NCBI RefSeq assembly: GCF_900102495.1
Contig: NZ_FMVQ01000007.1
Span: forward strand, 62,001-126,000
From: Nitrosospira sp. Nl5
Lineage (GTDB): Bacteria; Pseudomonadota; Gammaproteobacteria; Burkholderiales; Nitrosomonadaceae
Direction: 5' to 3'
Length of the DNA: 64,000 nucleotides
Within the stretch, counting starts at the first letter, position 1. Each line of letters starts with the position of its first letter. Positions 38,833-45,293 of the stretch are shown piece after piece. The position numbers and the translations under genes are program-made. The notes beneath the pieces were generated by a model that was not told where the DNA came from, made no database searches, and saw nothing but the letters and a program-made list of their open reading frames with translations.

Positions 38833-38958
38833 GAATCCGGCAGTTGTAGCGAATTCACAGCGAAGGTGAAAGACAAATAGCGCAAAAGGCCTTTGCGGGT
38901 CATGGCGCTTAACCGATCGATGAGCTGGAAAAATGAGCGCGAAACGGCGGGAGCCGGG
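38833..38958. repeat. CCGGCAGT repeat, copy B (fbpA-fbpB gap)
   Basis: It begins with GAATCCGGCAGTTGTAGCGA (from 38833), the same 20 bases as copy A, and shares TTGCGGGTCATGGCG and GAAAAATGAGCG. The right end is degenerate (CGGCGGGAGCCGG) and touches the fbpA stop region at 38966. It occupies nearly the whole gap between fbpA and fbpB. Confidence 0.75.
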
Positions 38959-38965
38959 TAAGCCT

Positions 38966-39979
38966 TTATCGCCAACCGGCCCGGTCCATCAGTTTAACCG
39001 CTTCTGTTTGCAACTCGCCGGCCGTGGTCACGTTTATCGGATTCTGTTTGAATGTTCCCCAGGCTGCAACTACGGGGCTGGATTTTATGCCGGGGTTGGC
39101 CGGATACTCCATGTTCACGTCGGCGAACAAGTTCTGTGCTTTCTCCGAGGAGAGGAATTCCAGCAGTTTGACAGCCGCCCCGGCATTGCGGGCATGCCTG
39201 GTAACACCCGCTCCGGAGATGTTGACATGAACACCGCTGCTCCCTTGGTTAGGCCAGAAAATTGCCAATGGCAGGGATGGGTTCTTTTCCATCAGGCGGC
39301 CAAAATAATAGCTGTTAACCAAGGTCACGTCGCACTGCCCCGCAGCGACGAATTCCATCGCCTTAGTATCATCGGACAGGGGATCAGTGGCAAGGTTGGC
39401 GACCCAGCCTTTTACAATTTGTTCGGTCCTGGCTTCGCCGTGCTCGGCGATCATCATTGCTATCAGGGATTGGTTATATACTTTTTTGGAAGTGCGCAGA
39501 CACAACCGCCCTCTCCATTCAGGTTCCGCTAGCGCTTCGTAAGTCGAAAGATCGGAAGGCTTCACTTTTTCTATGTTATAAACGATGGGACGGGCACGCA
39601 CCGACAATCCGAACCACCGGTTCTGGGGGTCGCGCAAATAAGAGGGGATATTGGCCTCCAGCGTTTTTGACTCTACTGGTCTCAATAGTCCTTCCCGCGC
39701 AGCTTCCCACAGGTTACCCGCGTCAGAGGTGATCAGCATGTCTGCCGGCGTGTTTTTTCCCTCCGCTTTGAGGCGCGCGAGCAACGGGCCTTCCTTATCG
39801 GTGACGAATTTTACGGTGATACCGGTATCTTTGGTGAAAGCGTCAAACATTGGCTTGATAAGTTGTTCGATGCGTGCCGAATAGACAACGATCTGCTCCG
39901 CCTGGGAGGCGCTGGCACCAAACAGCGTGACACAGCAAAACATTGCGGTAAGATAGCGGTTGAAGCAGGATCTCAGCAT
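38966..39979 (-). CDS. fbpA: Ferric-iron-binding periplasmic protein
   Basis: I chose the ATG at 39979, eight bases after GGAG; a GTG nine bases earlier overlaps the ribosome site. The 337-residue precursor has a signal peptide (about 1-27, ending ASASQA) and the FbpA/FutA pattern, starting mature EQIVVYSARIEQLIKP. A tyrosine pair typical for Fe3+ binding is probably in VNSYYFGRL near residue 223. It delivers ferric iron to FbpBC. It is first in the operon and lies directly behind a promoter with an embedded Fur box. Confidence 0.94.
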   Translation of the reverse strand: MLRSCFNRYLTAMFCCVTLFGASASQAEQIVVYSARIEQLIKPMFDAFTKDTGITVKFVTDKEGPLLARLKAEGKNTPADMLITSDAGNLWEAAREGLLRPVESKTLEANIPSYLRDPQNRWFGLSVRARPIVYNIEKVKPSDLSTYEALAEPEWRGRLCLRTSKKVYNQSLIAMMIAEHGEARTEQIVKGWVANLATDPLSDDTKAMEFVAAGQCDVTLVNSYYFGRLMEKNPSLPLAIFWPNQGSSGVHVNISGAGVTRHARNAGAAVKLLEFLSSEKAQNLFADVNMEYPANPGIKSSPVVAAWGTFKQNPINVTTAGELQTEAVKLMDRAGWR

Positions 39980-40027
39980 TTTTATCACTCCAAAGTTGAA
40001 AGAGCGGAAACAGTCAATAACAACTAT

Positions 40028-40055
40028 ATTATAAATGATAATAATTATCAGTAAA
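40028..40055 (-). promoter_or_regulatory. Predicted sigma-70 promoter of fbpA
   Basis: Read on the minus strand, TTTACT (40055-40050) and TATAAT (40033-40028) are separated by 16 bases. The -10 is a perfect match and the -35 matches four of six. The start codon of fbpA is about 49 bases downstream of the -10, and the spacer is filled by the Fur box. Confidence 0.75.
40036..40050. promoter_or_regulatory. Fur box (perfect 7-1-7 inverted repeat)
   Basis: TGATAATAATTATCA is an exact 7-1-7 palindrome and equals the core Fur consensus. It sits between the -35 and -10 hexamers of fbpA, so Fe2+-Fur binding should block RNA polymerase and repress the importer when iron is plentiful. It is also only 24 bases upstream of the divergent 97-residue ORF, which may share control. 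Confidence 0.9.
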
Positions 40056-40074
40056 GCACGGTATTCGCGCTACC

Positions 40075-40368
40075 ATGGATAAACCACAACCGAATCCTTC
40101 TTATCAGCGCCTGCAAGAGTTGCTTGCGATTCCCGAGAGGCAGCGGAGCGAAGCCCAATGGGATGAGATAAACGAGCTCGAGATTACTCTGACTCCTGTC
40201 AATCGCGCCGTTACTTCGGAGCAAGCCGCTCGCCGAAGGGTTGCTACTCCCGCTGGCCAGCAGCTAAAACCACGTGATGGCACGCAGGGCAAGAGGCCGC
40301 TCAAGAAGCTTCGCAAGCGGCCGCCCAAAGGAAGCGGAGGAAGTGGAAGTACGGGAAGTACGCCATAA
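40075..40368 (+). CDS. Hypothetical 97-aa basic protein
   Basis: I do not recognise this protein. It has a charged, predicted-helical N-terminal half (YQRLQELLAIPERQRSEAQW) and a basic, glycine/serine-rich disordered tail ending KRPPKGSGGSGSTGSTP. No signal peptide or membrane helix is present. It is divergent from fbpA with the Fur box 24 bases upstream, so iron-linked expression is possible. The ribosome site before the ATG is weak, which lowers confidence. Confidence 0.55.
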   Translation: MDKPQPNPSYQRLQELLAIPERQRSEAQWDEINELEITLTPVNRAVTSEQAARRRVATPAGQQLKPRDGTQGKRPLKKLRKRPPKGSGGSGSTGSTP

Positions 40369-40527
40369 CCTGAATTGGGCCGCTTTCCGTCCATTCTTCA
40401 CTCGTTCTTCCCGGCTAACAACAAATCATTTCCGATTTACCGCGCAGGGGCCCATCTCCTGCCCGAAATTATGGGAGCGGGCAGGGTGATGCTATTCGAA
40501 TAATGATGAAATTTAAAGGGAGGAGTG

Positions 40528-40857
40528 ATGCAACTTACAACCACCCCAGGCATTGATGGAAAGCGGGTCACGAAGTACTGCGGCGTTATCGCCGGAGAAG
40601 CAATTCTCGGCGCGAATTTGTTCAAAGACCTTTTTGCAGGAATCCGGGATCTGGTGGGTGGACGTTCTGCAACCTACGAGAAGGAGCTTCAGCGGGCCCG
40701 CGAGATTGCACTTGAAGAGTTGCGTCAGCGCGCCCAAGATCTTGGTGCAAATGCGGTGATCGGCATTGATATCGATTACGAGATAATGGGTAAGGACAAC
40801 GGCATGTTGATGGTTTCCGCCAGCGGAACTGCGGTAATCGTAGAGACCATTGAGTAA
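40528..40857 (+). CDS. YbjQ/UPF0145-family heavy-metal-binding-like protein
   Basis: The 109-residue protein matches the YbjQ family, small cytosolic proteins forming ring-shaped oligomers. Family blocks are [22 protein letters not shown] at the N-terminus, and [20 protein letters not shown] and DYEIMG further on. The biochemical function is unknown; the name heavy-metal-binding is historical. I chose the ATG after GGGAGGAG; a GTG lies one codon earlier. It follows the hypothetical gene by 159 bases. Confidence 0.88.
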   Translation: MQLTTTPGIDGKRVTKYCGVIAGEAILGANLFKDLFAGIRDLVGGRSATYEKELQRAREIALEELRQRAQDLGANAVIGIDIDYEIMGKDNGMLMVSASGTAVIVETIE

Positions 40858-40988
40858 GGATTCCTCAAACTCATGCGGAATACTTAACGGGGCCATCAGA
40901 CAGAAGACAGGAGTTCGCTATCAGCAAAATTTGAAGGCATAAGCTGGCGGGGTACCGCAAAGATGGAAGCGGGAAAGGGCAATAGCGG

Positions 40989-41681
40989 CTACCAGGGAAT
41001 AGTCTGGCCATCATAAGCGATGAATTTTCCCGAATCGGCCAGAGTCAATTGACTGATGACGTGGCGCATGCCGGACACGCTTTGGGTGGTGGAAATCAAT
41101 GCGTTCGGTCCGCCCATTTCGGTCTGTACCCATCCAGGATGGAAAACCACCGCGATGACGCCAGCTGGCTTCAGATCGATGGACAGGCTCTTTACAACCA
41201 TATTCACCGCAGTCTTGCTTGACCGGTAAATATAACTGCCGCCGCCACGATTGTCCTCGATGCTGCCCATTTTGCTGCTGATGGTCACAATAATTTTTTG
41301 ATTGCTCCGGCCGATCTGGGTGGCAAACGTCTGTGCCATTTTCAGTGGAGCCATGGTGTTGACGAGAAATGCGTGCGCCCAAGCCTCATAATCGATATTA
41401 TCGTTCTTATGCGTAGCCGTATAGATTCCAGCATTGTTCACGAGCAGATCGATGGATTCGTTGATTAGTGATAGTGCCAATGTTTCAATCTGCGCATGAT
41501 CAGCGACATCAAGCGGGTGCATTGTAATCTGGTCAGGGTATCCTGCGGCGAGGGCGTTGAGCATATCCGATTTTTCCGGTTGGCGGCTGCAAGCTAGAAC
41601 GCGCCATCCCTCCGCGGCGTATTGCCTGACGAACTCCAGCCCGATTCCCCGGTTGGCGCCTGTAATTAATGTGGTTTTCAT
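40989..41681 (-). CDS. SDR-family oxidoreductase (C-factor-like)
   Basis: The 230-residue protein has TGANRGIG (residues 7-14), NNAG near residue 86, ISSKMGS with the catalytic serine, and YRSSKTAVNMV with Tyr-x3-Lys. It is close in style to the C-factor/CsgA group of short SDRs. The substrate is unknown. A GGAGGAAACATG ribosome site supports the start. It is divergent from the next SDR; the gap is about 180 bases. Confidence 0.87.
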   Translation of the reverse strand: MKTTLITGANRGIGLEFVRQYAAEGWRVLACSRQPEKSDMLNALAAGYPDQITMHPLDVADHAQIETLALSLINESIDLLVNNAGIYTATHKNDNIDYEAWAHAFLVNTMAPLKMAQTFATQIGRSNQKIIVTISSKMGSIEDNRGGGSYIYRSSKTAVNMVVKSLSIDLKPAGVIAVVFHPGWVQTEMGGPNALISTTQSVSGMRHVISQLTLADSGKFIAYDGQTIPW

Positions 41682-41860
41682 GTTTCCTCCTTACGTTTAT
41701 TTCACGTTTCTAAATCCTTCGAGGTTTACCAGAGTGCCTTGCTGCTGCTGTGACAGGTAGTGCCAGTGGACGAATACCGCAAAGTGAAGAGACTCTACAG
41801 TTTTTACCGAACACATATATAGAATTTAAACGAATGCCAATACTACAGGGAACGACGGAT

Positions 41861-42676
41861 ATGACCCAGCGAATTGCATTGGTTACCGGCGCGTCCAGCG
41901 GTATCGGGAGAGCGACCGCGGAACTTCTTGCCAAAAATGGCTATTACGTGTTTGCAGCCGCGCGACGTCTGGACAGGCTGGAACAGATACGTTCTGATCA
42001 CATTGAGCCAGTTGAGCTGGATGTGACCGATGAAGAGGCCATTCGTATGACTGTCAATCACGTGATATCGACCAAGGGACGAATTGATGTGCTGGTTAAC
42101 AATGCGGGGTTCGGTCAATTGGGCGCTATCGAATGTGTTTCGATGGAAGCGGCGCACCGACAGTTCGAAGTGAATGTTTTCGGCTATGCGAGATTCATGC
42201 AGACAGTCCTGCCCCATATGCGGGAGCAGAGGTCAGGATGCATCGTCAACATGACGTCCGTAATGGGCAAGATGTCAACTCCTGGCTTCGGTTGGTATGC
42301 GGCTTCCAAGCATGCCGTAGAAGCGCTAACCGATGCCGTGCGTGGCGAAGTGATGGAATTCGGGATCGAGGTCGTGCTTATTGCTCCGGGTTTGATCAAG
42401 ACCGAATTCGTTCCCCGGCAACTGGCGCTGCTCGATACTGTTGCGCATCCGCCCGCTTACCAGAAAGTTATTAAGGGTCTTTATCATCTCCTGGCTAATG
42501 AACCGACGTCGCCGGGTCCCGCAATTATCGCGCAGGCGGTGCTTGATGCCGTTACAAGCGCCAATCCGCCGGTACGACATGCGTTGCCCCTTGATGCAAA
42601 ATTAGCCGCGGCAGCAAGATGGCTGTTTGGCGCCCGTCTCTTTGCCTGGGTAATCCGCAGGCAAATGAAATTCTAG
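41861..42676 (+). CDS. SDR-family oxidoreductase
   Basis: The 271-residue form starts at the ATG at 41861; an in-frame ATG at 41834 would add nine residues but has no ribosome site. Motifs are TGASSGIG (near residue 9), NNAGFGQLG, NMTSVMGKM with the catalytic Ser, and YAASKHAVEAL. It resembles the broad group of SDRs acting on sterol- or acyl-like ketones (YbbO/DltE-like) and has a C-terminal extension with a hydrophobic patch. The substrate is unknown. A 188-bp inverted-repeat element begins nine bases after its stop. Confidence 0.86.
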   Translation: MTQRIALVTGASSGIGRATAELLAKNGYYVFAAARRLDRLEQIRSDHIEPVELDVTDEEAIRMTVNHVISTKGRIDVLVNNAGFGQLGAIECVSMEAAHRQFEVNVFGYARFMQTVLPHMREQRSGCIVNMTSVMGKMSTPGFGWYAASKHAVEALTDAVRGEVMEFGIEVVLIAPGLIKTEFVPRQLALLDTVAHPPAYQKVIKGLYHLLANEPTSPGPAIIAQAVLDAVTSANPPVRHALPLDAKLAAAARWLFGARLFAWVIRRQMKF

Positions 42677-42684
42677 GATGCTCG

Positions 42685-42872
42685 TGTAGTGAGTCCGAGA
42701 TATCGGTACTTAAAAATGACTAGATTGCCGCCATACTGCATTGCTCGTCGTTGCATATGAACAACTATGCGCGTCCTCGCGCCTTGTCTGACGCCAATCT
42801 AGTCATTTTTAACATTCCTTCACGGTTTATTCATTTGGATCGGTTATGTACCGATATCTCTGACTCACTACA
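42685..42872. mobile_element. MITE-like element with 25-bp terminal inverted repeats
   Basis: The ends 42685-42709 and 42848-42872 are inverse copies with one mismatch (core GAGATATCGGTAC). Directly inside the left end, TTAAAAATGACTAGATTG at 42710-42727 is an exact inverse of 42795-42812. The 188-base element has no reading frame of note. It sits between the SDR stop and the convergent AI-2E gene and could act as a bidirectional stem-loop. Small size, long terminal repeats and no transposase fit a miniature inverted-repeat element. Confidence 0.8.
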
Positions 42873-42922
42873 TCGGGACGGTATGAGGGGAAGCCACATT
42901 AGGAAATTTATCTTGCTGTAAA

Positions 42923-43981
42923 TCAATCACTCGGCGCCTCCTTGGTTGAAGAAAAGAGATCCCAGGAGGCGATGAATAGCGCTGCAATCACCGGACCAAT
43001 AACGAAACCATTCAGACCAAAAAGAACCAGGCCCCCGAGCGTCGAGATGAGGATTACATAATCGGGTATTTTGGTATCACGGCCGACGAGTACGGGTCGT
43101 AAAAGGTTATCAACGAGCCCGATCACAAATACGCCGAACGCGATGAGGACCACGCCCTGCCAAATGGCGCCGGTAAGCAGGAAGTAGATTGCTACCGGTA
43201 CCCAGATCAATCCGGCTCCGACTGCCGGTATCAGGGAAAGGAAGGCCATCACAAAGCCCCATAGCAGTGCCCCCTGAATGCCGAGGAACGAGAACATGAC
43301 GCCGCCTAATGCGCCTTGTATTGCGGCAACAGCAACATTGCCTTTTACGGTGGCGCGAATAACAGTTGTGAACTTGCTGAACAAATGCCGCTTGTGCTCC
43401 ATGCTGAGGGGCATCGCTTGCTTGATCTTCGCGGAGAGAGCGGCGCCGTCACGCAGCAAGAAAAAAAGCAAGTACAGCATGATGCCGAAGCTGATGACGA
43501 ATTCAAAAGTATTCTGGCCGATGCTAAGAGCGTGCATCGCAAGAAATTGACTGCCCTGTAAAACGCCGGTCGACAGCATCTCCTGCAGCTCGGAAATATT
43601 TGTGAGGCCAGAACGTTCCAGCAAATTGACCATCCATGGTGGCAAAGCGCTCATGATTTGAGAGAAATAGGCCCCAAAATTCAACTCTCCCGACCGGATC
43701 CGTTGGTAAACAACAACCCCTTCCTGTAGCAGGGAAATCGTCATTAGTGTAACCGGGAGAATCACCATGATCAGGCAGAGCAACAGGGTGGTGAACGCGG
43801 CAAGATTCTGGCGCTGGTGTAAGCCGGCCAGCAGCCGCCGGTAAAGCGGCATAAATATAATGGCGAGAATGGAGCCCCAGAATACTGCGCCATAGAATGG
43901 CAGAAGAATCCATCCGAATGCCAGCGAGACGACGATCAACATGAGCAGGAAGGTTTTTTTCTGAAGCTCGGGGGAATTCAT
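42923..43981 (-). CDS. AI-2E-family (PerM-like) membrane protein
   Basis: The ATG at 43981 gives 352 residues; a TTG at 44029 would add 16. The protein has about seven or eight membrane segments and the AI-2E exporter family features, with a large loop between segments and the late motif SLIPAVGAGLIWVPVAIYFL near residue 240. Some members export autoinducer-2, others are Na+/H+ exchangers, so substrate is not assigned. It stands alone on the minus strand, converging on the SDR across the MITE-like element. Confidence 0.87.
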   Translation of the reverse strand: MNSPELQKKTFLLMLIVVSLAFGWILLPFYGAVFWGSILAIIFMPLYRRLLAGLHQRQNLAAFTTLLLCLIMVILPVTLMTISLLQEGVVVYQRIRSGELNFGAYFSQIMSALPPWMVNLLERSGLTNISELQEMLSTGVLQGSQFLAMHALSIGQNTFEFVISFGIMLYLLFFLLRDGAALSAKIKQAMPLSMEHKRHLFSKFTTVIRATVKGNVAVAAIQGALGGVMFSFLGIQGALLWGFVMAFLSLIPAVGAGLIWVPVAIYFLLTGAIWQGVVLIAFGVFVIGLVDNLLRPVLVGRDTKIPDYVILISTLGGLVLFGLNGFVIGPVIAALFIASWDLFSSTKEAPSD

Positions 43982-44029
43982 AAAAATCCGGGTGATGAAG
44001 TGAAGACGCTTATTAAGTTCGTAACCCAA

Positions 44030-44816
44030 TCCTACCTTAACTTAGCCTTAAGTAGGACAGTGGGGCGAGAAAAAGAAGGTGAGACCGTGGGTACGCTCTG
44101 GATTTTCTTGGCCGGGGTTCGAGGTATCTGAGGGAACGCCTTGCCAAATGAAGCAGTGCGACTAAGTATGCCAATCGCATTACCCGGGATGAGGTGTTCA
44201 TATGCCGGCAGCCTGCCGGATTTGAGGAATCGAAATGAAAAAGCAGCTATTTCATTTATTTGTGCCGTTTTTTAATTTAAGTCTTTGATGCGCGAGCAGG
44301 CAGTACAAACGGCATGCAACCAAGCCGCTATCCAACCGGCTATTCGGATTGTCTCTGATGCCTGCTAACCGCTGTAGACGAGCCGGATGTTTGTCCGGAA
44401 AATGTCCCTTTCATCGATAAGAACGGACGGGCGATGTCTCGTTAAGTCGCGCTGCAAAAGCCCTCACGGGGTTTGTACGGAGGCCCCAAGGTTTTTGGCC
44501 AAGCTAAAAGCACTGCCGAGTTGCTACATCACGATGAACCACCTATTCAATATTCCGAAAAGTGATATCAGACCGAGAATTAACACGATCAGAACGACTA
44601 ACGTCTTATCCGTTTTCATCACGATTCTCCTTCTTAAATTGATACATTCAGTCGGTCCGTTCAAGCTGGAAGCATAACCATAATTAAATTATGGTTTTAG
44701 TGTAGCGCAATATTCGGATGATGAATATATTTTTTATTTTGGCTCTATCCGGACAATCGCAGCAGGAGCAAAATTCGGAAGAAATGGGCAGCCTGGCTTC
44801 AGGCGTCGTATAATAA
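44030..44816. other. Intergenic region with one small membrane ORF
   Basis: Apart from the 31-codon minus-strand ORF at 44524-44619 I find no convincing gene. A 96-codon plus-strand frame at 44387-44677 has no recognisable family and overlaps that ORF. A CCGGCAGCCTGCCGG palindrome at about 44203-44217 recalls the ends of the CCGGCAGT repeats. TATAAT at 44809-44814 might be a -10 of the signalling operon, but I see no good -35. Confidence 0.45.
44524..44619 (-). CDS. Predicted 31-aa single-span membrane protein
   Basis: A minus-strand ATG preceded by AAGGAG at a seven-base spacing opens a 31-codon frame. The product is MKTDKT, then an uninterrupted hydrophobic stretch LVVLIVLILGLISLFGIL (residues 7-24), then NRWFIVM. 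Charge distribution (basic/acidic start, Arg after the helix) suits a one-pass inner membrane peptide. The excellent ribosome site and the clean helix argue against chance. I do not recognise a family; small membrane proteins of this size often modulate transporters or sensor kinases. No neighbour is co-oriented within 500 bases. Confidence 0.6.
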   Translation of the reverse strand: MKTDKTLVVLIVLILGLISLFGILNRWFIVM

Positions 44817-44843
44817 TTGCTTCCATATCTATGCCAGTCCGCG

Positions 44844-45293
44844 ATGGACAACGACATCCCTATGCTGCATATCCTCCTTGCTGAGGACAATCCGGCGGAT
44901 GTGCTGCTCGTTCGGGAGGCCTTGAACGAGGCGCACATCGCGTGCAATCTCCATGTCATGAAAGATGGCGAACAGGTGATCCAGTTCATTGAAAGCCTCG
45001 ATGCCGATCCGGCCGCGCCTCCCCTCGACATGCTGCTGCTCGACATGCACTTGCCCAAGCGGGATGGCGAGGAGATTCTCAACCGGCTTCGGTCCACGGA
45101 ACATTATTCGCAGACACCCGTTATCGTCATGACGGCTTCGGAAGCGCCGCGCGATTATGATGACAAGAAGCACATTACGCATTACTTCAGGAAGCCCTCA
45201 AGCTTGAGCGACTATATGCAGCTCGGCGCCATCGTCAGGGAGATTGCCGGCAACAATTGTGCGTCGTCTAGCCGCATGGGTAGCGCAGCATGA
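44844..45293 (+). CDS. Rcp1-like single-domain response regulator
   Basis: The 149-residue protein is a lone receiver domain of the type that partners phytochrome-like and PAS kinases. It has HILLAEDNPADVLLVREAL at the N-terminus, phospho-acceptor Asp near residue 67 in LLLDMHLPKRDG, the switch Thr in VIVMTAS and the Lys in HYFRKPS. No output domain is present, so it works through protein contacts or as a phosphate sink. The start at ATG 44844 is preferred over a TTG at 44817. It overlaps the following kinase gene by four bases (ATGA). Confidence 0.9.
   Translation: MDNDIPMLHILLAEDNPADVLLVREALNEAHIACNLHVMKDGEQVIQFIESLDADPAAPPLDMLLLDMHLPKRDGEEILNRLRSTEHYSQTPVIVMTASEAPRDYDDKKHITHYFRKPSSLSDYMQLGAIVREIAGNNCASSSRMGSAA

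Noticed and set aside
44387-44677. 96-codon plus-strand frame before the signalling operon
   Set aside because: Overlaps the better-supported 31-codon minus-strand ORF and has no family or ribosome site.
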